From the NCBI GenBank assembly GCA_903880855.1, contig CAIRQX010000103.1:125161-178178 (forward strand): 53,018 nucleotides of DNA, given 5' to 3'. This document shows, one piece after another, positions 1-8,567 of the stretch. This stretch comes from an uncultured Burkholderiales bacterium. Lineage in GTDB: Bacteria > Pseudomonadota > Gammaproteobacteria > Burkholderiales > Burkholderiaceae_C. Within the stretch, counting starts at the first letter, position 1. Every line of letters starts with the position of its first letter. Both the position numbers and the translations under genes were made by a program. Below the pieces are notes generated by a model, which worked only from the letters and a program-made list of their open reading frames with translations, searched no databases and was not told where the DNA came from.

Positions 1-1003
1 CGACAGAGATATGGCAGTACAAATCTCCAGGGAAGCTAGAACGTAAACCCTTCATGCCTTTACCGCGTAAACGGAACTGCTTGTCGTTTTGCGTGCCTTC
101 TGGAATATCAATAGCGGCTTCGCCAGCCAATGTAGGCACGCGAATTTCTCCACCCAATGCAGCGGTCGTGAAACTGATAGGCACGGAGCAATGCAAGTCG
201 TCACCATCACGCTCAAAGATGTCGTGCTTCTTCAAGCGGATTTCGATGAACAAGTCGCCCGATGGTCCGCCGTTGGTGCCTGGCTCACCATTGCCCGTGC
301 TACGGATGCGCATGCCGTCGTCGATGCCCGCTGGAATTTTGACTTCCAGTGTTTTTTGTTTTTTGACTTTGCCTTGACCATGACAAGTGGTGCAGGGGTC
401 CGGAATGATCTTGCCTGAGCCACGGCAATGCGGACACGTTTGTTGCACGCTAAAGAAACCTTGGCGCATTTGTACTTGGCCACTGCCGTTACACGTTGAA
501 CAAGCTTTGGCAGATGTACCTGGCTTTGCACCAGTTCCATGACATGGGTCGCACTCGTCCCAACCGGGGATACGAATTTCAGCATCTTTGCCTTTGGCTG
601 CTTCTTCGAGCGATATCTCCATCGCATAGCTCAAGTCGTTGCCGCGGTAAACCTGACGGCCGCCTGCACCGCGACGTGCTTGTCCAAAGATGTCACCAAA
701 GATATCGCCAAAGGCTTCACCAAATCCGCCCGCAAACTCAGCACCGCCAGGGCCACCGCGCATATTGGGGTCTACGCCTGCATGGCCATATTGGTCGTAG
801 GCTGCACGCTTTTGCGGGTCAGACAGCATCTCGTAGGCTTCTTTGCCTTCTTTGAATTTCACTTCGGCGTCTTTGGCGGCATCACCTTGGTTGCGGTCGG
901 GGTGGTGCTTCATTGCCAGTTTGCGATAAGCCTTTTTGATCTCGTCTTCGCTGGCAGTTTTGGAGATGCCCAAAATTTCGTAAAAGTCGCGTTTAGTAGC
1001 CAT
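1..1003 (-). CDS. dnaJ: Chaperone protein DnaJ (C-terminus cut by window edge)
   Basis: Hsp40 co-chaperone that delivers unfolded protein to DnaK and stimulates its ATPase in the cytoplasm. Reading from the ATG at 1003-1001 gives 334 codons with no stop before the window edge; E. coli DnaJ has 376 residues, so about 40 are missing. The J domain carries the HPD motif (KHHPDRN) near residue 33. A Gly/Phe-rich linker ([19 protein letters not shown]) follows. Four zinc-finger repeats CxxCxGxG are intact: [33 protein letters not shown] substrate-binding beta domain follows. It is the last visible gene of grpE-dnaK-dnaJ, 79 bp after dnaK. The identification is certain; only the end is unseen. Confidence 0.97.
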   Translation of the reverse strand, partial: MATKRDFYEILGISKTASEDEIKKAYRKLAMKHHPDRNQGDAAKDAEVKFKEGKEAYEMLSDPQKRAAYDQYGHAGVDPNMRGGPGGAEFAGGFGEAFGDIFGDIFGQARRGAGGRQVYRGNDLSYAMEISLEEAAKGKDAEIRIPGWDECDPCHGTGAKPGTSAKACSTCNGSGQVQMRQGFFSVQQTCPHCRGSGKIIPDPCTTCHGQGKVKKQKTLEVKIPAGIDDGMRIRSTGNGEPGTNGGPSGDLFIEIRLKKHDIFERDGDDLHCSVPISFTTAALGGEIRVPTLAGEAAIDIPEGTQNDKQFRLRGKGMKGLRSSFPGDLYCHISV

Positions 1004-1030
1004 GTTTGTTTGCTGTTTTATATGTGCCAA

Positions 1031-1065
1031 CGCCGCGCTGACCCTTGTGGGGCCTTGGCGCGGCG
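1031..1065 (-). promoter_or_regulatory. Stem-loop between dnaK and dnaJ
   Basis: Perfect 8-bp G+C-only arms, CGCCGCGC at 1031-1038 and GCGCGGCG at 1058-1065, separated by 19 nt in the 79-bp dnaK-dnaJ gap. There is no run of T after the stem on the minus strand, so it is unlikely to be a full intrinsic terminator. It could protect the dnaK message 3' end or partly attenuate dnaJ; that role is inference. Confidence 0.4.
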
Positions 1066-1082
1066 CACGGAGCTAAAAAGTT

Positions 1083-3017
1083 TTAGCCTTTTTTGACTTC
1101 TTTGACCTCTGCGTCAACGACGTTGTCGTCAGCGGGTTTGGCGTTCTCGTTGGCAGCGCCTGGAGCGCCGCCAGCTGCAGCAGCTTGTTGGGCTTGCATG
1201 TCGGCATAGACTTTTTCGCCTAGCTTTTGAGACACGGTCATCAACGCTTCTGTTTTCGCATCGATCTCGGCTTTGTCTTCGCCTTTCAAAGCGTCTTCGA
1301 CTTCTTTGACGGCAGCTTCGATTTTTTCTTTCTCGCCTGCGTCGAGTTTGTCGCCGTGCTCGGTCAAGCTCTTCTTCACGCTGTGAACAGCGGCGTCGGC
1401 TTGGTTGCGTGATTGCACGATTTCAAGTTTCTTCTTGTCTTCGACGGCATTGAGTTCAGCGTCTTTGACCATTTGCTGGATTTCTTCTTCCGACAAACCA
1501 GAGTTAGCCTTGATGGTGATTTTGTTTTCTTTGCCAGTCGCTTTGTCTTTGGCGCCGACGTGCAAGATGCCGTTGGCGTCAATGTCAAAGCTCACTTCAA
1601 TTTGTGGGGTACCACGCGCTGCCGGTGCAATGCCTTCCAAGTTGAATTCACCCAAAGACTTGTTGCCAGAAGCCATCTCACGCTCACCTTGGTAAACCTT
1701 GATGGTCACGGCAGGTTGGTTGTCATCTGCAGTGGAGAAGGTTTGTGCAAACTTGGTAGGGATGGTAGTGTTTTTGGTGATCATCTTGGTCATGACACCG
1801 CCCAAGGTTTCAATGCCTAAGCTCAGTGGTGTGACGTCCAACAACAGCACGTCAGAGCGGTCGCCTGAGAGCACTTGTCCTTGGATCGCAGCGCCTACAG
1901 CAACGGCTTCGTCAGGGTTGACGTCACGGCGTGGCTCTTTGCCAAAGAATTCTTTGACCTTGTCTTGCACTTTAGGCATGCGGGTCATACCGCCAACCAT
2001 GATCACGTCGTCGATGTCACCCACCGACACGCCCGCATCTTTGATGGCGGTGCGGCAAGGTGCGATGGTGCGTTCGATCAACTCTTCAACGAGTTGTTCG
2101 AGCTTGGCGCGGTTGAGTTTGATGTTCAGGTGCTTAGGACCTGAAGCGTCAGCCGTGATGTAAGGCAAGTTGATGTCGGTGCCAGTGGAAGATGAGAGTT
2201 CGATCTTGGCTTTTTCGGCAGACTCTTTGAGACGTTGCAGGGCCAGCACGTCTTTGGACAAATCAACGCCAGATTCTTTCTTGAACTCAGCAATGATGAA
2301 GTCGATGATGCGTTGGTCAAAGTCTTCGCCACCCAAGAAGGTATCGCCGTTGGTGGAGAGCACTTCGAATTGTTTTTCACCATCGACGTCAGCGATTTCA
2401 ATGATCGACACGTCAAACGTGCCGCCGCCTAAGTCGTACACAGCAATCTTGCGATCGCCTTTTTCGGTTTTGTCCAAACCGAAGGCCAATGCAGCTGCGG
2501 TTGGTTCGTTGATGATGCGTTTGACATCCAAACCTGCGATGCGTCCGGCATCTTTGGTGGCTTGGCGTTGCGCGTCGTTGAAATACGCTGGAACGGTGAT
2601 GACTGCCTCAGTCACTTCTTCGCCTAGGTAGTCTTCGGCGGTCTTTTTCATCTTGCGCAGAATTTCAGCGCTGATTTGTGGAGGTGCTAATTTGTTGCCG
2701 CGTACTTCTACCCATGCGTCACCGTTGTCGGCTTTGGCGATGGTGTAGGGCATCAGGTCGATGTCTTTTTGCACTTCTTTTTCGGCAAATTTGCGTCCGA
2801 TCAAGCGCTTGACAGCGAACAAGGTGTTGCGTGGGTTGGTAACCGCTTGGCGTTTGGCCGAAGCGCCAACCAAAATTTCACCGTCTTCTTGGTACGCAAT
2901 GATTGAAGGGGTGGTACGTGCGCCTTCGGCGTTTTCGATTACCTTGGTGGTGTTGCCTTCCATGATGGCCACGCACGAGTTGGTGGTGCCTAAGTCAATG
3001 CCAATAATTTTTCCCAT
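1083..3017 (-). CDS. dnaK: Molecular chaperone DnaK (Hsp70)
   Basis: ATP-dependent cytoplasmic foldase of 644 aa, normal for the family. The N-terminal ATPase domain starts [14 protein letters not shown] (phosphate-1 loop near residues 6-13) and contains the second phosphate motif [10 protein letters not shown] near residue 195. The phosphorylation-type threonine region [11 protein letters not shown] follows. The interdomain linker is [13 protein letters not shown], then the beta-sandwich substrate domain, a helical lid, and a tail [13 protein letters not shown] close to the usual EEVKD end. It lies 127 bp downstream of grpE and upstream of dnaJ on the same strand. A second possible heat-shock promoter in that gap may boost dnaK alone. 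Confidence 0.99.
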   Translation of the reverse strand: MGKIIGIDLGTTNSCVAIMEGNTTKVIENAEGARTTPSIIAYQEDGEILVGASAKRQAVTNPRNTLFAVKRLIGRKFAEKEVQKDIDLMPYTIAKADNGDAWVEVRGNKLAPPQISAEILRKMKKTAEDYLGEEVTEAVITVPAYFNDAQRQATKDAGRIAGLDVKRIINEPTAAALAFGLDKTEKGDRKIAVYDLGGGTFDVSIIEIADVDGEKQFEVLSTNGDTFLGGEDFDQRIIDFIIAEFKKESGVDLSKDVLALQRLKESAEKAKIELSSSTGTDINLPYITADASGPKHLNIKLNRAKLEQLVEELIERTIAPCRTAIKDAGVSVGDIDDVIMVGGMTRMPKVQDKVKEFFGKEPRRDVNPDEAVAVGAAIQGQVLSGDRSDVLLLDVTPLSLGIETLGGVMTKMITKNTTIPTKFAQTFSTADDNQPAVTIKVYQGEREMASGNKSLGEFNLEGIAPAARGTPQIEVSFDIDANGILHVGAKDKATGKENKITIKANSGLSEEEIQQMVKDAELNAVEDKKKLEIVQSRNQADAAVHSVKKSLTEHGDKLDAGEKEKIEAAVKEVEDALKGEDKAEIDAKTEALMTVSQKLGEKVYADMQAQQAAAAGGAPGAANENAKPADDNVVDAEVKEVKKG

Positions 3018-3056
3018 TTTTTTCTCCGGTAATTTCTAACAATTCAGATGAGGAAT

Positions 3057-3084
3057 AGTTGTGGATAACTTTTCCGATTTCAAG
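3057..3084 (-). promoter_or_regulatory. Possible second sigma-32 promoter upstream of dnaK
   Basis: Minus strand: CTTGAA (3084-3079), 14-nt spacer, CCACAACT (3064-3057), compared with the sigma-32 consensus CTTGAA and CCCCATNT. The -35 is perfect; the -10 matches only in part. It sits 40-67 bp before the dnaK start codon. Confidence 0.35.
3060..3068 (-). promoter_or_regulatory. Perfect DnaA-box 9-mer upstream of dnaK
   Basis: The minus strand reads TTATCCACA, the exact high-affinity DnaA box. It overlaps the possible -10 of the dnaK promoter. It is a single site; one such 9-mer is expected by chance in a few such windows, so function is unproven. Confidence 0.25.
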
Positions 3085-3144
3085 TCTTTACGCCCTGTAT
3101 TTACTGATTTAAGTCAGCAATTGCGCGTTTTTGACCCAGCCCAT

Positions 3145-3765
3145 TTATTTAGGGGCCGAGACTGTCACAAGTGCAGGGCGCAAAACACGCTCGGCAATCA
3201 GATAACCTTTTTGCAAAACAGTCACCACGGTGTTGGGCTCTTGTTCCACCGGCACCACGCTGATAGCTTGGTGTTGGGCTGGGTCGAATTTGGTGCCGGC
3301 AGCTGGGTCGATCGCGATGATCTTATTGCGCTCCATAGCGCTCTTGAGTTGGCGAAGCGTCGCTTCAGCACCTTCACGAATTTGCTCAGGCGTTGCGCTT
3401 TGTATGGCAAGGCCAGCTTCTAAGCTGTCGAGCACAGGAAGCAGGCTGTCAGCGAAGCTCTCCAGCGCAAACTTGCGGGCTTTGGACACTTCTTCGTCCG
3501 CACGGCGACGGGCGTTTTGCACCTCGGCTTGGCCGCGGACAAATTGGTCTTGTAATTCAGCGACTTTGGCTTGAAGAATGGCAACTTCCGCTTGGGCAGC
3601 CGCTAAGGGGTCAAGAGGCTCAGAGCTTTCAGGCGGTGGGGCGCCAGTTGGCTGCGCACCTGCATGCGCGGAACTGCCAGTTGGGTGGGCAGGGTCGCTA
3701 GGCTGTGCATGACCTTGCGATTGAGAAGCATGCAAAGGGTCGTTATGAGCTTGTGGGTCGGACAT
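3145..3765 (-). CDS. grpE: Nucleotide exchange factor GrpE
   Basis: Releases ADP from DnaK and so completes the Hsp70 cycle. The 206-aa protein has a low-complexity, Pro/His/Ala-rich N-terminus (residues 1-55). A long coiled-coil follows ([20 protein letters not shown] onward), with the family signature around [19 protein letters not shown]. The conserved beta-wing region near the end includes [10 protein letters not shown] and ERVLRPALV. It is the first gene of the chaperone operon, preceded by a good sigma-32-like promoter and isolated from the FKBP gene by a terminator. Confidence 0.98.
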   Translation of the reverse strand: MSDPQAHNDPLHASQSQGHAQPSDPAHPTGSSAHAGAQPTGAPPPESSEPLDPLAAAQAEVAILQAKVAELQDQFVRGQAEVQNARRRADEEVSKARKFALESFADSLLPVLDSLEAGLAIQSATPEQIREGAEATLRQLKSAMERNKIIAIDPAAGTKFDPAQHQAISVVPVEQEPNTVVTVLQKGYLIAERVLRPALVTVSAPK

Positions 3766-3809
3766 AGTGTTTAAACAGGTAATCTGGTGGAGGCTGAACT
3801 TACCAAAGA

Positions 3810-3836
3810 CTTGAGGGCTAAAACCTTAAGTTCAAG
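3810..3836 (-). promoter_or_regulatory. Probable sigma-32 (heat-shock) promoter of grpE-dnaK-dnaJ
   Basis: Minus strand: CTTGAA (3836-3831), 13-nt spacer, CCCTCAAG (3817-3810), 45 bp upstream of the grpE ATG. The -35 is perfect and the -10 begins CCC as in the RpoH consensus CCCCATNT. Spacer length is within the RpoH range. Its position directly upstream of a classical heat-shock operon makes it convincing. Confidence 0.55.
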
Positions 3837-3874
3837 AGTGAAACAGCCAAAAAACGGCCAAAGAGAAGCAAAAA

Positions 3875-3896
3875 GGGGCTCTAAAGCCCCTTTTTT
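3875..3896 (-). terminator. Intrinsic terminator after the FKBP gene
   Basis: A six-bp stem, GGGGCT (3875-3880) and AGCCCC (3885-3890), has a 4-nt loop and T tracts on both sides. On the minus strand it is followed by five T. It lies just past the FKBP stop codon and shields the grpE promoter from read-through. Confidence 0.85.
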
Positions 3897-3911
3897 GTAA
3901 TGCAAAAGAAC

Positions 3912-4262
3912 TTATTCGACAGCGATCAACTCGACATCGAACTTCAAAGTGGCGTTGGGTGGAATGACGCCACCCGCACCGCGCGCGCCGTAGCCGAGTT
4001 CGGGAGGGATGATCAACGTGCGTTGTCCGCCGATCTTCATACCTTGGACGCCTTCGTCCCAGCCCTTGATCACCATGCCAGCGCCGAGCGAAAACTCGAA
4101 TGGGTCGTTGCGGTCACGGCTCGAATCAAACTTGGCGCCTTGCTCGCCGTCTTCGTAGAGCCAGCCGGTGTAATGCACGGTGACAAATTGGCCAGAAGCA
4201 GCTTCGTCGCCATCCCCCACGACGGAGTCGGTGAATTGCAAGCCGGAGGGTGTGGTGTTCAT
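3912..4262 (-). CDS. FKBP-type peptidyl-prolyl cis-trans isomerase
   Basis: Single-domain 116-aa FKBP without signal peptide, so cytoplasmic; it catalyses proline isomerisation in folding. The signature blocks are visible: VTVHYTGWLYEDG near residue 27, KFDSSRDRNDPFEFSLGAGMV-type flap, VIKGWDEGVQGMK, then LIIPPELGYGARG and VIPPNATLKFDVELI at the end. The size and the ELGYGARG block match the short bacterial FKBP group. SD-like AGGACG precedes the ATG. It is a single-gene unit with its own terminator and no obvious functional link to its neighbours. Confidence 0.95.
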   Translation of the reverse strand: MNTTPSGLQFTDSVVGDGDEAASGQFVTVHYTGWLYEDGEQGAKFDSSRDRNDPFEFSLGAGMVIKGWDEGVQGMKIGGQRTLIIPPELGYGARGAGGVIPPNATLKFDVELIAVE

Positions 4263-4306
4263 GTGACGTCCTTTTAATAGTCAGGCAAAAAAGGTTGCCA
4301 GTGTAC

Positions 4307-4780
4307 TCACAGGTAAATCTTCTGCAGCAAGCGCGCCAAAGTTTGACGTTCGCTCTCGGTCAATGCGGATGTGGCTTTGAGACCAGAGTCCATGGCTGTT
4401 TTCTCCGCTGCTTGTATGAGTGCCTCACCGCTTTCGGTCAGCGTCAGCCCCATGGCGCGTCCGTCGGTGGGATGGGGCGTGCGCTCTACCAGTTGGCGTT
4501 TTTCGAAGTTCTTCAAAAAAACCACCATATTGGGCGGCAAGATATTGAGCGCTTGGCACAACTGGCGCGAGGTAGTACCTGGGTTGTGCCTAATTAAAGA
4601 GAGCACAGAAAAATCGACAGGTCGCAAATCAAAGTTGGCCATATCGACGTGGAATTGCTCGATGAGGGCCAGCGAGGCTCGGCGGGCGTTATAGCCGAGC
4701 AAACTTTGCAAAAACGCCGCGTCCAATTTAAGACTCAGCGGTAAACCCAATGCGTTTGACGATAGGTCCCCACGCGTCAA
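4307..4780 (-). CDS. MarR-family transcriptional regulator
   Basis: A 157-aa winged-helix repressor. The helix-turn-helix and wing are recognised in TTSRQLCQALNILPPNMVV and the following RTPHPTDGRAMGLTLTESG (the family DxRxxxLxLT wing). It is the last gene of the minus arm of the aromatic-acid cluster. MarR proteins of this kind (CouR, FerR) commonly respond to hydroxycinnamoyl-CoA esters, so it probably controls the divergent promoters at 8403-8567; that is inference. The ATG at 4780 makes it overlap the end of the Bug gene by 53 bp. A TTG at 4726, just after the Bug stop, is an alternative start. Confidence 0.88.
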   Translation of the reverse strand: MTRGDLSSNALGLPLSLKLDAAFLQSLLGYNARRASLALIEQFHVDMANFDLRPVDFSVLSLIRHNPGTTSRQLCQALNILPPNMVVFLKNFEKRQLVERTPHPTDGRAMGLTLTESGEALIQAAEKTAMDSGLKATSALTESERQTLARLLQKIYL

Positions 4781-5729
4781 ATTGTTTTTTCATGTCGCGG
4801 GCCATGTCTTCTGGGCTGCCTCCAACGGGCACCATGCCAGACAAACCAAGGCCTTCGATCACGCCTTTGTCTTTGAGCGCTAGGTTCATCGCTGCATTGG
4901 CAGTAGAGACGACAGACGCTGGTGTTTTTGCCGGAGCGTAGAAACCAAACCACTCCTCAACCACCAAGTCGGGAAAACCTTGCTCGATGAAGGTGGGCAC
5001 CTCTGGAACGAATGTGGAACGCGAACGACCAGAAGTTGCAAGGATGCGAATTTTTCCAGCCTTGTGATTTGCAATGAAGTCGCCGTGTGGGGTAAACATA
5101 GAGGCAAGTTGCCCGCCAATCATGTCGGCAATGCCAGGCACGGAGCCGCGGTAAGGAATATGTTTGAGATCAACGTTGTTATTCAATCCCAATAAGGCGC
5201 CCAAGAAATGGGGTGTTGATCCTGCCGCAGGAGAACCGTAGCTTGCATCGTTGGGATTGGCCTTCGCCCATGCCAAATAGTCTTTGACGGTTTTGACTGT
5301 CGCGGGAACCATAGGTCCGACTGCTAAGCCGTGCGACAACATCGACGCCATACCCACAGGTACAAAATCTTTGAATGGGTCATAGCTCAACTTGCTGTAG
5401 ATGTGCGGATAAATGGACATCATGGAATAGGGCGTGAGCAACAAGGTGGCACCGTCTGGGTTAGCGGCTTTGACGGTGTCCACCGCAATGCGGCCAGCGG
5501 CGCCAGTTTTGTTTTCGACTACAGCGGATTTGGTGTAGTTGGTTCCGCCCATCTTGTCGCCAACACGGCGACTGGTCACGTCAGCACTTCCGCCAGCGGG
5601 AAAGCCGTTGACTATTTTGACGACATCCAAAGGCAGGGCGCTTTGGGCGAATGCGCTCCAAGGGGTGAGGGCGCTGGCCGCGGCGGGGGCCAAGGCGGCT
5701 TGTATAAATTGACGGCGGTTGTTTTTCAT
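4728..5729 (-). CDS. Bug/TctC-type periplasmic solute-binding protein
   Basis: A 333-aa periplasmic receptor of the tripartite tricarboxylate transporter family, expected to bind a carboxylated ligand. The N-terminus NNRRQFIQAALAP is a twin-arginine-type signal, unlike most Bug proteins here. The ligand-loop motif is FPAGGSADVTSR, followed by GAAGRIAVDTVKAANPDGATL. SD AGGAG lies 6-9 nt before the ATG and overlaps the stop of the upstream CoA ligase. Co-transcription with ligase and crotonase suggests the ligand is the aromatic acid degraded by this cluster (inference). No TctAB genes are in this operon. Confidence 0.92.
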   Translation of the reverse strand: MKNNRRQFIQAALAPAAASALTPWSAFAQSALPLDVVKIVNGFPAGGSADVTSRRVGDKMGGTNYTKSAVVENKTGAAGRIAVDTVKAANPDGATLLLTPYSMMSIYPHIYSKLSYDPFKDFVPVGMASMLSHGLAVGPMVPATVKTVKDYLAWAKANPNDASYGSPAAGSTPHFLGALLGLNNNVDLKHIPYRGSVPGIADMIGGQLASMFTPHGDFIANHKAGKIRILATSGRSRSTFVPEVPTFIEQGFPDLVVEEWFGFYAPAKTPASVVSTANAAMNLALKDKGVIEGLGLSGMVPVGGSPEDMARDMKKQFDAWGPIVKRIGFTAES

Positions 5730-5738
5730 AGTGGTCTC

Positions 5739-7610
5739 CTAGTGATGTTTAACTTGAGGCTGAGGGAAAAAAATATTCGGTGCAGTTCCTGCGTGCAGAG
5801 CCTGCACCAAGCTGTCTCGGTGTTTGAGTACCGCACGTTGGTTGATCGAACCTTTGTCGGTCACTTCGCCTTTGTCGATTGAGGGCGGCTCGCTCAGCAT
5901 CACCATTCGCGCTACGCGCGAGGCACTGCCGGTAGCAGTTTGGGCTAAGCCATTGAGCACATGTTGAAAATGCGCCACCACGGGTGCGCTCGCTAAAACC
6001 TCTGCAATGGTCACTTCAGCGCCAAGCCCACTCAAACCGCGCACTGCGGCTGTCGGGAAAATCATGGCACCGACTTCATGCATATTCAAACCGGTGATAA
6101 CAGCGTCTTGCACATAGGGCGCTCCGGCGGCGATGATCTTGCCGCGCAAAGGCCCGACGCTAACAAAAGTGCCCGTCGCGAGTTTGAAGTCTTCGGCTAT
6201 GCGTCCGTCGAATTTAAGACCTTGGTGGACGTCGTTTTCGTCAATCCACTGCACGGCATCGCCAGTGCAAAAAAAGCCTTCGTCGTCAAAAGCTTCTTGG
6301 GTTTCTTGCGGTGCACGCCAATAGCCTGGGGCGATGTTTGGTCCTTTGTAGCGCACTTCGATTTTGTCGCTGTTGGGCACGAGTTTGAGTTCCATACCTG
6401 GAGTGGGCACGCCCAAGTCGCCCGCTTTTACAAAAGGGCTGGTGACAAAGATGGCAAATGGCCCTGACTCGGTCATGCCCAATCCAGTCCCCATGACGAT
6501 GCGCTCGCCGACCTCGCGTTCTTGGCTTTCGTGCAAGCTGTCCCAGATGGGTTGCGCCAAGGCCGCGCCCGCATAGAAAAACATTTGCACGCGGCTGAGC
6601 AGGTTTTTGCGCAGAGCGTCGTCGGTTTTCATGGCGATGGCGATCGCTTCAAATCCTGTGGGCACGTTGAAGTACACCGTAGGCGCTATCTCGCGCAAGT
6701 TGCGCAAAGTTTCACCCATCAGCGCGGGCGTGGGTTTGCCTTCATCTATGTAGAGCGTGCCGCCGTGGTAGAGCACCATGCCAAAGTTATGGTTACCGCC
6801 AAATGTGTGGTTCCAAGGCAGCCAGTCGACTAAGACAGGAGGTGTTTCAGCCAACACGGGCATCGATTGCGCCATCTGCTGTTGGTTGGCGCACCACATG
6901 CGCTGGGTGTTGATCACCGCTTTGGGCAATTTGGTCGAACCAGAGGTGAACAGGAATTTTGCGATGGTGTCAGGTCCAGTCGCTTGCATCGCGGCATCCA
7001 CTGCGGGGGTAGCTGTTGTGGCGAGCAAGCTTTCAAAAGGGGTGGTCGCACGGCCAGTTATCTCGCCACTGTGCAGAACAACTTCTATGTCTTTACCGAC
7101 TGCTGCTTCGATCGCTTTTCCATATCGCTTGGCATCTGCGGCGAAGACCAAGCCTGGGGTCAAAGTCGTCAAGATGTGACGCAGCTTTTCAAAGTCTTGG
7201 CTGATGGTGGAGTAGGCGGGTGAAGCCGCGCAAAACGGCACGCCTGCAACCAGACAACCGAGCGAGAGCAAGGCGTGTTCGAGATCGTTTTCCGACATGA
7301 TGACCACGGGACGTTCGGCGCTCAGCCCTCGATCGATCAAGGCTTGTGCAATAGACTGCGCGCTTTGCCAGGCTTGGGCATAACTGATGTGTCGCCAATC
7401 GCCCAAACTGCCGTCTGCGTTTTTGACCCGCTTGGCCAGCATAGTTGCGTCTGGTTTGCTTGTCGCCCAATGCACCAAGCGATCGGTCATCCGGGTGGCG
7501 AAGTCTTCCAGCGTTTGGTCGGCCGACATGTAGCGCACACCAATGGTGCCCTCGCGCATGTTCACGCGTGTCACGCCAAACTTCAAGGGTCTGAATTTGG
7601 GAGTGCTCAT
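5739..7610 (-). CDS. Feruloyl-CoA synthase-like acyl-CoA ligase
   Basis: A 623-aa AMP-forming CoA ligase expected to activate a cinnamate-type acid with ATP and CoA. The P-loop TSGSTKLPK is at 222-230, the adenylation motif GLGMTESGP at about 376-384, and the hinge/aspartate region FFCTGDAVQW lies further on. The catalytic C-terminal lysine is probably in EVTDKGSINQRAV. Length and opening (KFGVTRVNMREGTIGVRYMS-type start) fit the long feruloyl-CoA synthase group rather than 540-aa acyl-CoA synthetases. It lies 12 bp after the crotonase and 9 bp before the Bug gene. The exact substrate (ferulate, p-coumarate or another arylpropenoate) cannot be read from the sequence. Confidence 0.85.
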   Translation of the reverse strand: MSTPKFRPLKFGVTRVNMREGTIGVRYMSADQTLEDFATRMTDRLVHWATSKPDATMLAKRVKNADGSLGDWRHISYAQAWQSAQSIAQALIDRGLSAERPVVIMSENDLEHALLSLGCLVAGVPFCAASPAYSTISQDFEKLRHILTTLTPGLVFAADAKRYGKAIEAAVGKDIEVVLHSGEITGRATTPFESLLATTATPAVDAAMQATGPDTIAKFLFTSGSTKLPKAVINTQRMWCANQQQMAQSMPVLAETPPVLVDWLPWNHTFGGNHNFGMVLYHGGTLYIDEGKPTPALMGETLRNLREIAPTVYFNVPTGFEAIAIAMKTDDALRKNLLSRVQMFFYAGAALAQPIWDSLHESQEREVGERIVMGTGLGMTESGPFAIFVTSPFVKAGDLGVPTPGMELKLVPNSDKIEVRYKGPNIAPGYWRAPQETQEAFDDEGFFCTGDAVQWIDENDVHQGLKFDGRIAEDFKLATGTFVSVGPLRGKIIAAGAPYVQDAVITGLNMHEVGAMIFPTAAVRGLSGLGAEVTIAEVLASAPVVAHFQHVLNGLAQTATGSASRVARMVMLSEPPSIDKGEVTDKGSINQRAVLKHRDSLVQALHAGTAPNIFFPQPQVKHH

Positions 7611-7622
7611 GGGTTTTATTTT

Positions 7623-8402
7623 TTAGGAAGTTTTGGCAACTTTGGCGGCCTTGCCTTCTAAGAAGTCGCGTACCCGTTGCTTGGCTTCGGGGGCAGACTG
7701 GGCGATGGCAGCCATCATGGCTTCAGTGAAAAAACCTTGGTCAGCGGGTTGCTCGGCAATGCGGGGCAGGGCGTGCATCAGCGCGTAATTAGTGAGCGGT
7801 GCGTTGGTCGCCACGCGTTGTGCGATTTCCATCGCTTTGTCAAATGCGGTTCCGGCGGGAACTAAATATTGCGCCATGCCAATGCGTTCGCCGTCTTGTG
7901 CGTTGTAGACACGGCCTGTGAGCATCATGTCGGTCATACGCGCCACGCCAATTAGGCGCGGAATACGCACGGAGCCGCCGCCTCCCACAAAAATACCGCG
8001 CGTACCTTCTGGCAATGCGTAAAAGGTGGACTCGTCTGCCACTCGGATGTGACAAGCGCTAGCCAGCTCTAAGCCGCCGCCCACCACCGCGCCGTGCAAT
8101 GCGGCGATGACGGGAACATTGCCAGACTGCACGCGGTCTAGGGCTGTGTGCCAAGAGCGCGAGTGGTAGAGGCCTTCGCCCGCGTCGCGTTCCTTGAGTT
8201 CGCTGAGGTCAAGGCCTGCGCAAAAGTGATCGCCATCACCAGCGACCACTGCAGCGCGCGCTTCTTTTGGGAGGTTCTCGAAAATGTGGCGTAGTGAAGC
8301 AATCAGTCCGTCGTTCAAAGCGTTGCGTTTGGTGGGGCGCGTCAGTCGCACGATGGCAACGCTGCCTTGCATCTCTAAATGAATATCTGGGTTGGAGTTC
8401 AT
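7623..8402 (-). CDS. Enoyl-CoA hydratase/isomerase (crotonase) family protein
   Basis: A 259-aa full-length crotonase. The oxyanion-hole segments HFCAGLDLSEL (59-69) and HGAVVGGGLELAS (103-115) are intact. The first catalytic glutamate is E132 in LPEGTRGIF. The second canonical glutamate position (MTDMMLTG) is Asp. It is the first gene of the minus arm and upstream of the CoA ligase, so it most likely hydrates the arylacryloyl-CoA. It could instead be a hydratase-lyase, but no aldehyde dehydrogenase accompanies it. The presence of an SDR and an amidohydrolase on the other arm favours simple hydration. Confidence 0.88.
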   Translation of the reverse strand: MNSNPDIHLEMQGSVAIVRLTRPTKRNALNDGLIASLRHIFENLPKEARAAVVAGDGDHFCAGLDLSELKERDAGEGLYHSRSWHTALDRVQSGNVPVIAALHGAVVGGGLELASACHIRVADESTFYALPEGTRGIFVGGGGSVRIPRLIGVARMTDMMLTGRVYNAQDGERIGMAQYLVPAGTAFDKAMEIAQRVATNAPLTNYALMHALPRIAEQPADQGFFTEAMMAAIAQSAPEAKQRVRDFLEGKAAKVAKTS

Positions 8403-8481
8403 GTTCTAACTAGGTATGTGTTTTTGTATGTAACAAGGATGGCGTTTGGTTTTTAAAACGTCTTGGGGTTTGTGGGCTTGC

Positions 8482-8516
8482 ATTGGACGATTATTTGGAT
8501 TATGGTTATGTCCAAT
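8482..8516. promoter_or_regulatory. Inverted repeat in the divergent promoter region of the aromatic cluster
   Basis: Perfect 7-bp arms ATTGGAC (8482-8488) and GTCCAAT (8510-8516) are separated by 21 nt. A third TTTGGA copy lies inside at 8494-8499. The element sits in the 165-bp gap between two divergent operons and 52 bp before the amidohydrolase ATG. It is a candidate operator for the MarR-type regulator at 4307-4780. Promoter elements were not resolved. Confidence 0.45.
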
Positions 8517-8567
8517 AACTAATTGATCGGGATTTACCCTCGAAACCCACGCCACAGGAAAGCCAGC

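Noticed and set aside
539-1096. Plus-strand open frame of 185 codons
   Set aside because: It is the antisense shadow of dnaJ, whose J domain and zinc fingers are unmistakable.
3060-3068. DnaA box as part of a replication origin
   Set aside because: It is a single box with no cluster, no AT-rich unwinding region and no dnaA/dnaN/parAB neighbours.
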